Assembly (NCBI GenBank): GCA_965200685.1
Contig: OZ241379.1
Coordinates: forward strand, 3,038,001 to 3,102,000
Reading direction: 5' to 3'
DNA length: 64,000 nt
Source of the DNA: Bin5 sp965200685
Lineage (GTDB): Bacteria; Chloroflexota; Anaerolineae; Caldilineales; Caldilineaceae
Shown here: piece after piece, positions 7,245 through 15,882 of the stretch
Layout of the letters: every line of letters begins with the position of its first letter
Position numbering within the stretch: position 1 is the first letter of the stretch
The notes under the pieces: generated by a model
The model's database searches: none
Told to the model about the DNA's origin: nothing
Seen by the model: the letters and a program-made list of their open reading frames with translations, nothing else
Translations under genes and position numbers: made by a program

Positions 7245-9647
7245 ATGTCCCGTATCCTTGCTGATCCGAATTCCATTCTTGCTGGCCTGAATCCTCAACA
7301 AAAGCAGGCGGTCGAAACGACGGAGGGGCCTGTGTTGGTGTTGGCAGGGCCCGGCTCCGGCAAGACTCGGGTACTCACCCGACGCATCGCCTATCTGATC
7401 GATGCATGTAACATTGACCCTTGGAACATCCTAGGGGTGACCTTTACAAATAAAGCTGCCAAAGAGATGATGGACCGGGTGGTGGATCTGATCGGACACA
7501 ACTTTCCGCTGCCGCCACCGGGCCAGCGCGCGCGGCTCGGTGGCTTGACCATCGGGACATTCCATGCGGTGTGTGCAAGAGTGCTGCACATTGAATTGGA
7601 GGCTGTCGGCTTTACGCGCAATTGGATCATCTACGACAGTGCAGATCAATTGGCTCTCGTGCGCGAGATTTTACGGGAGATGAATTTAAGCGAAAAGAGA
7701 TTCAGTCCCCAGGCGATCCGCGCGCAGATCGGCAGTTGGAAGAACGAGCTGATCACACCGCAGCGGGTGCAATCACAAGGCTATATGCAGGAGATCTGTG
7801 ACCGGGTCTATGGCCGTTACCAGCAGATATTGCGCCTGAACAATGCCATGGATTTCGACGATCTGCTGATGCACACAGCCTTGCTCTTGCGTGAAAACGA
7901 AGACATACGGCGTAAATATCAGGCCAAATGGCGGTATGTATTGGTGGATGAATTTCAGGACACGAATACAGCTCAGTACGAGTTTGTGAAACTGGTTGTC
8001 GGCGAACCGGAGGGCAGCGGAAATCTCTTTGCCGTCGGGGATGAGGACCAATCCATTTATCGTTTTCGGGGCGCGGATTACCGCAACGTGCGGCAATTCC
8101 GCGCTGACTACCGAGCCGCCCAGATCATTTTGCTAGAGCAGAACTATCGGAGCACCCAAAGCATTTTGGATGTCGCCAATGCGGTTATCGTCAAAAATCC
8201 GAACCGCACGCACAAGAAGTTGTACACGGACAACGGCGTAGGGCTGAAAGTCACGCTCCATGAAGCCTACAACGAGATCGAAGAGGCTGAGTATATCCTT
8301 GACGAAGTGGAACGCTTGCGGGCTTTGGGCGATTTTGAGCAGGGTAGCTTTGCCGTGATGTATCGCACAAATGCCCAGAGCCGAGCAGTGGAAGAAGCAT
8401 GCGTGCGTCGTCAGATGCGCTACCGTTTGGTGGGAGGCACCCGCTTTTATGAACGCCGGGAGATCAAAGACGCGCTGGCCTATCTGCGGCTGGTCCACAA
8501 CCCTGCGGCTTCCATGGCTCTTGATCGGATTATCAATGTGCCGCCCCGGGGCATCGGTCCCACAACATATACGACCCTGAAGAAATGGGCCACTACTGCC
8601 TCTGTCAGCGAATGGGTGGCCTTGCAACTGTTGCATCATGGGGCGGAGAACGTGCCGGCTGCAGCCCACCACGTGCATCTGCGGACCATCCCCGGCTTTG
8701 GCAGTCGTGCCCGCAACTCGCTGCTCAATTTTACGGCAATGTTGGAAGAGTGGGTGCAGATGGCCGCAGACAATCAGTATGAAAACGTCGGGGACCTGTT
8801 AGATTATATTTTGCAGGACAGCGGCTATCTTGACCGCTTGCGAGATGGTAGCGTTGAGGGCGAGGAACGCTTTGAGAATCTTGAAGAGTTGCGTAGTGTC
8901 GCTGCCGCGTACATGCCCGGCCATGTTGAGCTGGGGCCGGGCCAGACCGCGCTCGGCCTTTTTTTGCAGGATATCAGCCTCGTCAGCGACCAGGATGAGG
9001 TGGACGAGGGCGCAGATGCGGTGACGCTGATGACCCTGCACGCTGCCAAAGGCTTGGAATTTCCCGTCGTCTTTATGGTTGGTATGGAGGAGGGACTGCT
9101 GCCCCATCAGCGTAGTATTGACAGCGAGGACAGGGAAGAGATGGCTGAGGAGCGTCGCCTTACCTACGTGGGCATCACCCGCGCGCAACGTCGTCTCTAT
9201 CTGGTCCACGCCTACCGGCGGGCCCTGTGGGGTGGTAGCGAACTGCAAGAGGTCAGCCGATTCCTTGAGGACATCCCCCCCGATCTGCTGCAGGGAACGG
9301 TCAACCGCCATCAACGGCGCGAGGCAGCCTACCAGCGCACCACCACGTGGTCCGCTGATCAAGATGCTAGGGGGCCAGCGGGCAGGCAAGGGGAGGGTAC
9401 GACTTGGCGGGAACGCAAAACCGCGCAGCAAAGTCAGTGGTCCGCGCGCAGTAGCCGCGGACAATCTGCCCGCCGCACATCGCAGACGAAATTTAAGCGT
9501 CGTCAGAGCGTGGAACATCCTCAATTCGGCGTTGGCACAGTCATTGACAGTGTCATCATTGGCCAAGACGAAGAGGTGACCATCGCCTTTCCTGGGGTGG
9601 GAATTAAGAAATTTACGGCAGCACTGGCAAATTTGAAGATGTTGTAA
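7245..9647 (+). CDS. pcrA: UvrD/PcrA-type ATP-dependent DNA helicase
   Basis: An 800-residue superfamily 1A helicase for DNA repair and for clearing protein roadblocks. The start at 7245 gives the usual N terminus MSRILADPN followed by LNPQQKQAV (Q motif). A longer frame from 6924 only shadows rsgA. Motifs present include Walker A GPGSGKTR near 35, VDEFQDTN (motif II), GDEDQSIYRFRGA (III), LEQNYRS (IV), MTLHAAKGLEF (V) and VGITRAQRRLYL (VI). The C terminus carries the PcrA-type Tudor-like module (VEHPQFGVGTV), which in homologues contacts RNA polymerase. Its stop TAA overlaps a dispersed ACTGCAGT copy. Confidence 0.95.
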   Translation: MSRILADPNSILAGLNPQQKQAVETTEGPVLVLAGPGSGKTRVLTRRIAYLIDACNIDPWNILGVTFTNKAAKEMMDRVVDLIGHNFPLPPPGQRARLGGLTIGTFHAVCARVLHIELEAVGFTRNWIIYDSADQLALVREILREMNLSEKRFSPQAIRAQIGSWKNELITPQRVQSQGYMQEICDRVYGRYQQILRLNNAMDFDDLLMHTALLLRENEDIRRKYQAKWRYVLVDEFQDTNTAQYEFVKLVVGEPEGSGNLFAVGDEDQSIYRFRGADYRNVRQFRADYRAAQIILLEQNYRSTQSILDVANAVIVKNPNRTHKKLYTDNGVGLKVTLHEAYNEIEEAEYILDEVERLRALGDFEQGSFAVMYRTNAQSRAVEEACVRRQMRYRLVGGTRFYERREIKDALAYLRLVHNPAASMALDRIINVPPRGIGPTTYTTLKKWATTASVSEWVALQLLHHGAENVPAAAHHVHLRTIPGFGSRARNSLLNFTAMLEEWVQMAADNQYENVGDLLDYILQDSGYLDRLRDGSVEGEERFENLEELRSVAAAYMPGHVELGPGQTALGLFLQDISLVSDQDEVDEGADAVTLMTLHAAKGLEFPVVFMVGMEEGLLPHQRSIDSEDREEMAEERRLTYVGITRAQRRLYLVHAYRRALWGGSELQEVSRFLEDIPPDLLQGTVNRHQRREAAYQRTTTWSADQDARGPAGRQGEGTTWRERKTAQQSQWSARSSRGQSARRTSQTKFKRRQSVEHPQFGVGTVIDSVIIGQDEEVTIAFPGVGIKKFTAALANLKML

Positions 9648-9654
9648 CTGCAGT
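9647..9654. repeat. Dispersed ACTGCAGT motif at pcrA stop
   Basis: GTAACTGCAGTGG, in which the last A of the pcrA stop is the first base of the palindrome. The same arrangement occurs at the glycosylase stop at 14796. Confidence 0.55.
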
Positions 9655-9706
9655 GGGATTTCATCCTGTGTATCCCTAGAAGATCCTAATTCAGAAAGGT
9701 TCTCAT

Positions 9707-10912
9707 ATGTCACACTCCTACTCTCCACCTTGGAATACAATCACCAAAGCGATCGTTGCCGTGTCAGCGTTGATGCTGTTAGCCCTGTTGGTGTGGGTCT
9801 TTCGTGGACTACTGCGGCAGTTGGTGCTGGCTATGTTGCTGGCCTATATTTTGTATCCGCTGATTGCGTTCATTGACCGGCGCACACCCCTCAAGAGGGG
9901 CTTCGTCGTTCTGATCATCTATCTGATCTTGGCCTTCGTTGTGCTGGCAACTCTCTGGCTGGTAGGTCTGACAACGTATCAACAGGCAGTCGATCTGTTC
10001 GGCCGGCTGCCCGGCTGGTTCAACCAACTGGACGCCCTGCTCCTGTCTCTGCCGGACCGTCTGCCGCAGACAATCGTCCTCGGCCCCCTGACGATCCCTT
10101 TGGACGGGATCATCCCCCAACAACTACCCGCCTTTGGAGATGTGAGCGGCCAGATTTTCAGTTACATCCAGACAATCTTTAGCCAAGGTGGCAGTCTAGC
10201 TGCCAGTGCTGTCACCCGGACGGTCAGCGGCCTTGTTCAGATCCTTCTGATTTTTGTCGTTTCCATTTACATTGCCAACGATATGCCCCGCTATGGCAGC
10301 ATGATCAGCGATGTGGCTCAACAACCTGGGTATCGTCAAGACGCCGAACGTTTGCTATCCCAGATCAGTCAGGTATGGGCTTCCTATCTGCGAGGGCAGG
10401 TGATTCTCGGTCTGATTATCTTCGCTGTGGTCAGTGTTGTACTGAGTGCAATGGGTGTGGACAATGCCCTGGGCCTAGGCTTACTTTCCGGCGCATTGGA
10501 GTTTCTGCCGATTATCGGGCCCTTAGTGGGTGCGAGCGCGGCGATTCTCGTGGCATTCTTTCAGAGTAATACCTCCTTTGGCCTCACATCGCTCCAGTTT
10601 GCTCTGGCCGTGGCTCTCGTTATGATTCTGATTCAGCAGATCGAGAACTATCTGCTGGTTCCCCGCATCGTCGGCAATGCCCTCAACCTACATCCACTCC
10701 TTGTGCTCGTTAGCGTCATTATGGGGACATCCCTGGCCGGATTGCTTGGGGCCATTCTGGCTGCGCCAGTGGTGGCCTCTCTGCGGATTCTGAGCATCTA
10801 TGCTTGGCGCAAAATGTTGGACTTACCACCCTTTGAGGAGTTCTCTTCAAGTGGAGAAGAGCCCGATCATTCCTTAGACGCCCAGGATGAATCTGATGCG
10901 ACGAGCAAATAA
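9707..10912 (+). CDS. AI-2E family transporter (TqsA/PerM-like membrane protein)
   Basis: A 401-residue polytopic membrane protein of the AI-2E transporter family. Two hydrophobic segments lie at the N terminus (about 15-75). A soluble region rich in leucine and proline follows, then five or six further segments. The family's loop and helix signature appear as QVWASYLRGQVILGLI near 222 and GLLSGALEFLPIIGPLVGA near 262; QIENYLLVPRIVG is near 305. A short AAAGG precedes the ATG. Characterised relatives export autoinducer-2 or act as Na+/H+ antiporters, so the substrate is open. Confidence 0.88.
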   Translation: MSHSYSPPWNTITKAIVAVSALMLLALLVWVFRGLLRQLVLAMLLAYILYPLIAFIDRRTPLKRGFVVLIIYLILAFVVLATLWLVGLTTYQQAVDLFGRLPGWFNQLDALLLSLPDRLPQTIVLGPLTIPLDGIIPQQLPAFGDVSGQIFSYIQTIFSQGGSLAASAVTRTVSGLVQILLIFVVSIYIANDMPRYGSMISDVAQQPGYRQDAERLLSQISQVWASYLRGQVILGLIIFAVVSVVLSAMGVDNALGLGLLSGALEFLPIIGPLVGASAAILVAFFQSNTSFGLTSLQFALAVALVMILIQQIENYLLVPRIVGNALNLHPLLVLVSVIMGTSLAGLLGAILAAPVVASLRILSIYAWRKMLDLPPFEEFSSSGEEPDHSLDAQDESDATSK

Positions 10913-11918
10913 TAAGAGAGGCCCTGAGAGTTCCCTGATCTACCCTCTTTCCTTTGCTCCGGTCTTTAAGGATTACATCTGGGGTGGGCGCAATCTGGAG
11001 ACAAAACTGGGCCGGAAAATCCCGCCGGGAATTGTAGCGGAAAGCTGGGAGATTGCCGCGCATCCCAATGGACAGACGAAAGTTGTGGCCGGCCCCTTGG
11101 CCGGGCTTACCCTCGGCGCAGTGCAGGAGCATCTAGGCGAGCAACTGCTGGGCAGCTGCAATCGGCAGGCAGTAGAACTGGAGCGTTTCCCGCTGCTGAT
11201 CAAATTGCTGGACGCCAACCATTGGTTGTCCGTTCAGGTGCATCCTGATGACCTATACGGACAGGCCCATGCCGCTGATTTGGGCAAGACGGAAATGTGG
11301 ATCATCCTCCACGCAGAGCCGCATGCCAAACTCATCTACGGGCTGAAGAGCGGTGTCAAGCGGGCCCAGTTTGAGGATGCCCTGGCCGTTGGCAGCATTG
11401 AGCAGATGCTCCATGAGGTTTCGGTGAAAGCTGGAGATGTGGTCTTCGTACCCGCCGGCACAGTCCACGCGCTCGGGCCAGGCATGATTGTGGCGGAGAT
11501 CCAACAGAACAGCGATACTACCTATCGTCTCTACGACTGGGGACGGGTCGGCACAGATGGCAAGCCCCGTCCCCTGCACATCCAAGCTGGGGTAGAGGTC
11601 ATCGACTGGCAGATGGTGGAGCCAAGCTTTACCCAGCCGCGTGCCCTGTCTGCGGCGGATGGCTGGGTGCGGGAGGAGTTAGCCCATTGCCCCTATTTCC
11701 AGACCGAACGCCTGGCCGGCCAGGCCGCTGCTGTGTGGCAGGACGAGTGTAGCGGTGAAAATTTTCAGATCTGGGCTGCCCTCTCCGGGGGCGCGTCCAT
11801 CCATTGGGCCGGAGCATCCGTAGCCCTGAAAAGCATCTCTTGGCTGCTACTGCCGGCCGCACTGGGAAAATTTGAAGTCCGAGCCGAGACGGATTGTGTG
11901 TTATTACGGATTGTATAG
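10887..11918 (+). CDS. manA: Mannose-6-phosphate isomerase, type I (short form)
   Basis: A 343-residue zinc-dependent isomerase interconverting mannose 6-phosphate and fructose 6-phosphate. The short Bacillus-type architecture is evident: PVFKDYIWGG near 26, LLIKLLDANHWLSVQVHPDD near 108 with the metal-binding HPDD, KTEMWII near 140, and VPAGTVHALG near 192 followed by EIQQNSDTTYRLYDWGR. The first codons overlap the end of the upstream transporter gene by 26 bases. A second ATG at 10896, also preceded by AGGATG, is an equally good start. Confidence 0.92.
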   Translation: MNLMRRANNKRGPESSLIYPLSFAPVFKDYIWGGRNLETKLGRKIPPGIVAESWEIAAHPNGQTKVVAGPLAGLTLGAVQEHLGEQLLGSCNRQAVELERFPLLIKLLDANHWLSVQVHPDDLYGQAHAADLGKTEMWIILHAEPHAKLIYGLKSGVKRAQFEDALAVGSIEQMLHEVSVKAGDVVFVPAGTVHALGPGMIVAEIQQNSDTTYRLYDWGRVGTDGKPRPLHIQAGVEVIDWQMVEPSFTQPRALSAADGWVREELAHCPYFQTERLAGQAAAVWQDECSGENFQIWAALSGGASIHWAGASVALKSISWLLLPAALGKFEVRAETDCVLLRIV

Positions 11919-12056
11919 CCCTAGGGGCCTGTGGTCAGTAGTCAGTAACGGCAACCGTGGCCACTTCTGTTGGGACCCTGTTCATTCTTTCATCCAGAGA
12001 ACCCTGCCAGGGTGTTACTCTTTGAATCAAGCCTATCAATATCCAGGAGGCCTTCT

Positions 12057-12671
12057 GTGTCCGACATCATGAAACGAGCTGACACCACATTTCCCATTCA
12101 CGACATGTTAGCCAAGCGCTGGAGTCCTAGGGCTTTTGCCGATCGCGCGATTCCGGTGGAGACCTTGGGCAGTCTGTTGGAAGCGGCCCGTTGGTCGGCT
12201 TCCTCCCGCAATGAGCAGCCATGGCGCTTTGTCATCGCTGAACGCCATGGCAATCCAGATGGATTTGCTCGCATATTGGGGACACTGATGGAAGGGAATC
12301 AGGTCTGGGCGCAGCATGCCTCCGTTTTGCTCATCGGTGTGGCCAAAGAGAAATCTGACCACAACGCGCGTCCCAACGCCTATGCTCGCTATGATCTCGG
12401 CCAGGCCATGGCTCATCTCTCAGTGCAGGCCACGGCTGCCGGGCTGTACATCCACCAGATGGGCGGTTTCCGCAGGGATCAGGCTCGAGATGTCCTCGGC
12501 ATCCCCGATGGCTATGAGCCGGTCGTCTCGGCCGCCATCGGCTACTTGGCCGACCTATCCCTTTTGCCGCAGGAACTGCAGGAATGGGAACAGGCAGCGC
12601 GTACCCGTACTCCTCTGTCTGCACTCGTCTTTCGCGGGATGTGGGGAGAGGTGCATCCAGAGTATGTATGA
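12057..12671 (+). CDS. Nitroreductase family protein
   Basis: A 204-residue FMN-dependent nitroreductase-like enzyme. The start is set by a strong AGGAGG at 12045-12050 lying 6 bases before a GTG at 12057; the ATG four codons later would be too far away. Typical motifs are KRWSPRAF near 15 (phosphate contact of FMN), AARWSASSRNEQPWRFVIA near 40-60, the DLGQAMAHLSVQATAAGL helix near 115 and the IGYL motif near 168. Family members reduce nitroaromatics, quinones or flavins with NAD(P)H. Its end overlaps the next gene by 8 bases, suggesting coupled translation. Confidence 0.88.
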   Translation: MSDIMKRADTTFPIHDMLAKRWSPRAFADRAIPVETLGSLLEAARWSASSRNEQPWRFVIAERHGNPDGFARILGTLMEGNQVWAQHASVLLIGVAKEKSDHNARPNAYARYDLGQAMAHLSVQATAAGLYIHQMGGFRRDQARDVLGIPDGYEPVVSAAIGYLADLSLLPQELQEWEQAARTRTPLSALVFRGMWGEVHPEYV

Positions 12672-14118
12672 TCTGGTCATCAAAAACGGACATCTGATCA
12701 CCCCCTCAGCTTCGTTCCCGGCCGACCTGGCTATTGATGGGGAGCAGATCGCCGCGCTCGGCATGCATCTGAACGGCGATGCGGTTCTTGACGCCAGTGG
12801 CTGCTACGTGCTTTCTGGCGGCGTAGACTGTCATGTCCACCTACAACTGCAGTTGCCAGTTGTTCATGGCCAGTTGTCAATAACCAGTAAACCTCCAAAC
12901 CCCACAGCAATGCCAGACCCCAGCAGTGCCAGCCCAGCGGTATTGACCAGTACCGATAGCTTTACCACGGGCACAATGGCCGCGGCCTGTGGCGGTACAA
13001 CCACAGTGATTGATTTCACGGACCCCCAGCCAGGCCAGGGCCTGCTGGCGTCCTTGCAGGCGCGTCAGGAGGAAGCCAGGGATCAGGTAGCCGTAGACTA
13101 CGGCCTGCACATGACGATCCCCACTTGGCATGGCTGCCGCGCAGAAAGCCTAGGCGAGATTCCCGCTACGGTGGCTGCTGGCTGTGCAACGTTCAAGCTA
13201 TACCAGGCGTATAACCGTATGCAGCTTGATGACATTGCCCTGCTGCGGGTGATGCGTGCGGTGTCCGCGGCCGGCGGGGGCGTCGTTCTCCACAGCGAAA
13301 CCGGGCCACTTCTGGACTTGCTACGCGCTGATGCAGTCGCCAGCGGGGCAATTGCCCCCATCTGGCATGAACGTACCCGCCCGGCCCGGCTAGAGGCTAC
13401 CGCTGTCCAGCGGGCCGCGGAGATTGCTGCCTTGGCTGCCTGTCCCCTGCATCTGTTTCATCTCGGGTCCGCTGCTTCTTTAGCCGAGGTGATCGCCGCT
13501 CGGAAGCGGGGCGTGGACATCAGTGCCGAGACCTGCCCCCACTATCTTCTGCTGACCGCCGACGAGCACCTGGCCGGCGCGGACGGCCATCTGTTCATCT
13601 GCGCGCCGCCCCTGCGAAGCAGTGCTGATCAGGCCGCGTTGTGGCTGGCCCTGGCTGATGGTTCTCTGGAAATCATCAGTACAGATCATTGTCCATGGAC
13701 CCGGCAGGAGAAGATGCAGCCTGTTTTCGTCCATGTGCCCGGCGGCGTCCCCAGCATTGAAGCCCGGCTGGCCCTGGTGCATCAGTTCGGGGTCAACGAA
13801 CAGGAACTTGCGCTGACCGATTGGGTACGGACCTGTTGCATGGCCCCGGCTCGTCGTATGGGCTTGCAGTGGAAAGGGGCCCTGCTTCCTGGTTACGACG
13901 CGGATATCGTCATCTTCGATCCCCAGCGAGAAAAGACGGTCAGTACAAAGACGCTGCATGAGGCCGCAGATTGGACCCCATACGAGGGCATGCAGCTGAG
14001 AGGTTGGCCGCGCACGGTTCTTCTGCGTGGCGAGGTAATCGTGCGTGATGAAGAATATGTGGGCAGGCCAGGCCAAGGCCGCTTTGTACGGCGCAGCCTA
14101 CCCCCCAGGGACGAGTAG
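12664..14118 (+). CDS. Dihydropyrimidinase / hydantoinase-type cyclic amidohydrolase
   Basis: A 484-residue amidohydrolase-superfamily enzyme opening cyclic amides (hydantoins, dihydropyrimidines or related). The start at 12664 overlaps the nitroreductase stop; a longer frame to 12316 is a shadow. Metal-site motifs are GGVDCHVHLQ near 57, FKLYQAYN with the carbamylated-Lys position near 178, VVLHSE near 210, LHLFHLGS near 265 and STDHCPW near 340. Between the HxH motif and FTTGTMAAACGG lie about 25 extra residues (LPVVHGQLSITSKPPN region), which canonical members lack. They are coded by CAGTTGCCAG/ATGGCCAG repeats and a copy of ACTGCAGT. Dihydroorotase is a weaker alternative. Confidence 0.85.
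   Translation: MYDLVIKNGHLITPSASFPADLAIDGEQIAALGMHLNGDAVLDASGCYVLSGGVDCHVHLQLQLPVVHGQLSITSKPPNPTAMPDPSSASPAVLTSTDSFTTGTMAAACGGTTTVIDFTDPQPGQGLLASLQARQEEARDQVAVDYGLHMTIPTWHGCRAESLGEIPATVAAGCATFKLYQAYNRMQLDDIALLRVMRAVSAAGGGVVLHSETGPLLDLLRADAVASGAIAPIWHERTRPARLEATAVQRAAEIAALAACPLHLFHLGSAASLAEVIAARKRGVDISAETCPHYLLLTADEHLAGADGHLFICAPPLRSSADQAALWLALADGSLEIISTDHCPWTRQEKMQPVFVHVPGGVPSIEARLALVHQFGVNEQELALTDWVRTCCMAPARRMGLQWKGALLPGYDADIVIFDPQREKTVSTKTLHEAADWTPYEGMQLRGWPRTVLLRGEVIVRDEEYVGRPGQGRFVRRSLPPRDE
12846..12950. repeat. In-frame dispersed-repeat insertion in the amidohydrolase gene
   Basis: The segment begins with ACTGCAGT (12846-12853) and continues with GTTGCCAGTTGTTCATGG and CCAGTTGTCAATAACCAGTA. 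It matches in layout the insertion inside the FGGY kinase gene near 45110-45170 (CAGTGGCCAGCAACCAATGG, AACCAGTAAAACTCC). The limits of the insertion are inferred from the protein family pattern. Confidence 0.5.
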
Positions 14119-14148
14119 AGAAGTTCCGCGAAACACAAAACTGGGAGT

Positions 14149-14796
14149 ATGATTCAGCGGGAGTTTTGTGTCCAACGAGATGAAGAAATTTTGTTGATCC
14201 TCAACGAAGAAACACTAGCACAGGGCCTGGACTATCTGACAACCCAGGACCCGGATCTGGCGCAGGTGGTGGAACAGCTAGGCCCGCCGGCTCTGCGCCA
14301 TCGCCCGGCCGGCTTCCCTACGCTTCTGCAGATCATTTTGGAGCAGAAGGTCTCCTTGGCATCGGCCCAGGCTACATACAAGCGGCTGGTCGAAGCCATT
14401 GGCCCACCGCATCCTACCACTTTTCTGACATTGGACGACAGCATCTTGCGCTCCATTGGGTTCAGCCGGCAGAAGGTTCGCTACTGCCGGGGGCTGGCGA
14501 TTGCGTTGGCTGAGGGGCAGCTAGACCTTACCTTGTTGACGCATGCTGAGGATGAAACAGTGCGGGCTACCCTGACAGCCTTGTCCGGCATTGGGCCCTG
14601 GAGCGCGGAAATCTACCTGCTGCTCGCCCTGCGCCGCCCAGATGCTTGGCCAGTCAGTGATTTGGGCGTCATCGTAGGCGCGCAGCGGGTGAAACATCTG
14701 CCGACCCGGCCCAGGCGGCCTGCGTTGGACGCCATGGCCGAGCTATGGCGTCCCTGGCGTAGCCTTGCTACCTTTATCCTCTGGCACAGCTTGTAA
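14149..14796 (+). CDS. DNA-3-methyladenine glycosylase II-like (HhH-GPD)
   Basis: A 215-residue HhH-GPD base-excision glycosylase. The hairpin-helix-hairpin and catalytic region are clear: LTALSGIGPWSAEIYLL near 143-160, followed by the GPD-type loop with the catalytic Asp in AWPVSDLGVIVG near 168. LLQIILEQKVSLASAQATYK near 63 is the family's first conserved helix. AlkA-type enzymes remove alkylated purines from DNA. It is shorter than E. coli AlkA and resembles the small AlkA/MagIII-like forms. The GGGAG is very close to the ATG, so the exact start is uncertain. The stop overlaps an ACTGCAGT repeat. Confidence 0.85.
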   Translation: MIQREFCVQRDEEILLILNEETLAQGLDYLTTQDPDLAQVVEQLGPPALRHRPAGFPTLLQIILEQKVSLASAQATYKRLVEAIGPPHPTTFLTLDDSILRSIGFSRQKVRYCRGLAIALAEGQLDLTLLTHAEDETVRATLTALSGIGPWSAEIYLLLALRRPDAWPVSDLGVIVGAQRVKHLPTRPRRPALDAMAELWRPWRSLATFILWHSL

Positions 14797-14803
14797 CTGC
14801 AGT
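14796..14803. repeat. Dispersed ACTGCAGT motif at glycosylase stop
   Basis: The stop TAA runs into CTGCAGTGG exactly as at the pcrA end. The following CCCTGCGG also resembles the bases after the copy at 940 (CCTGCGG). Confidence 0.55.
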
Positions 14804-15183
14804 GGTCCCTGCGGTACACAGGCCATAGGGCACTGGTCACAACCGAGATCTGCTGTACCCTTCCTCCTTAAAGCATAAAGAAACCTTAAGTTGAGAATTG
14901 GCCGATTCTGTGGTATACTTATTGAACCACAGCCCCCCGCCCTATGGAACATGGTATCGCGGGTCTATCTACGACCAAGCTGGACATTCTTTTTCGTATC
15001 GCATCAATCTACACACGATCCGGAATTTCGCCGAGGTGTTCAGGCTTCTGCTCTGAGGACGCGTAGCGAAGTCGTGGTGTCGGATACCAGAGACCTATGG
15101 CTAGTGCCTTACACTGCAGTGGGTGCTTGTGTGCGCGCCCACGCCAGCCTATAGCCGTTCAGAGAACGGATGGAGAGGATTCG
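14797..15183 (+). other. Promoter and long leader before the CarD-like gene
   Basis: A 387-base stretch without a convincing gene. It holds two ACTGCAGT copies (14796 and 15113) and a strong promoter at 14891-14919, whose transcript would have a leader of about 255 bases. The 87-codon frame at 14891 is compositionally poor and lacks a ribosome site. No riboswitch class is recognised. Confidence 0.5.
14891..14919 (+). promoter_or_regulatory. Promoter for the CarD-like gene
   Basis: TTGAGA (14891-14896), a 17-base spacer and TATACT (14914-14919). The -10 context TGGTATACTT is identical to boxes at 55047 and 61771. Confidence 0.7.
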
Positions 15184-15807
15184 ATGGAATTCACGATCGG
15201 ACAGAGTGTCATCCACCCAGCTCACGGTGTGGGAGAGATCGTTGATATTGAGGAAAAGGAGTTGGTCGAAGGGTTTCGCTGCTATTATGTCCTTGCATTT
15301 ACCCGCAATCGCCTGACTGTACATGTGCCTGTGCGCCGTGTTGCAGATATCGGCGTGCGTTCCGTTATGTCAGCCTGTCACATCTCCGCTGTAATTCAAA
15401 CTTTGGAAGTACTCCCCATTGATCTGCCGGATGAGTTTCGGTTGCGCCGCACTATCATCAACGAACAGATCCATTCAGGATATCCAAAACAGATCGCCGC
15501 GGCCGTGCGGGATTTGACCTGGAGACGAACGGCAAAGTACCTGACCGAAGCGGATCAAGAAGCACTGGAGGAGGCCCGCACCCTGTTGATTACCGAGATG
15601 TCCCTAGTACTTGAGCAGGAATGTGAACAGGCCGGCGCGACGGTCGATGCTGCGCTCAAGCGGGCGATTCTGGCCCGACAGATAGCAGAAAGAGAGGACG
15701 CAGATATTCACCCAAACGAGACCAGCAGCAGGGACCCCCACCTTTGTGGCGAGACAGAAGAGGTCACCGAGCCGCTATCAGACTGGTCACTCCAGCCAGC
15801 CATATAA
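15184..15807 (+). CDS. CarD/CdnL-type transcription regulator
   Basis: A 207-residue protein with an N-terminal CarD_CdnL_TRCF RNA-polymerase-interaction domain (FTIGQSVIHPAHGVGEIVDI at residues 3-22, then a five-stranded Tudor-like fold up to about 60) and a helical C-terminal domain (about 80-170). CarD proteins bind the beta subunit and stabilise open complexes at promoters. The ATG at 15184 follows GGAGAGGA. The last 35 residues (EREDADIHPNETSSR onward) look disordered. The long leader suggests post-transcriptional control, but no known element is seen. Confidence 0.85.
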   Translation: MEFTIGQSVIHPAHGVGEIVDIEEKELVEGFRCYYVLAFTRNRLTVHVPVRRVADIGVRSVMSACHISAVIQTLEVLPIDLPDEFRLRRTIINEQIHSGYPKQIAAAVRDLTWRRTAKYLTEADQEALEEARTLLITEMSLVLEQECEQAGATVDAALKRAILARQIAEREDADIHPNETSSRDPHLCGETEEVTEPLSDWSLQPAI

Positions 15808-15882
15808 GTAGCCCTCGGGGATCTTGGGCCCGATTTTCGTGTTTTGCGCCCACCTGATTGTGCCATGAAGTAGACTGCAAAA

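Noticed and set aside
8799..9740. Long minus-strand frame opposite pcrA
   Set aside because: It mirrors a strongly supported gene, has no motif and no ribosome site.
14891..15154. 87-codon frame as a leader gene before the CarD-like regulator
   Set aside because: No ribosome site, unusual composition, and it starts at the -35 box of the promoter.
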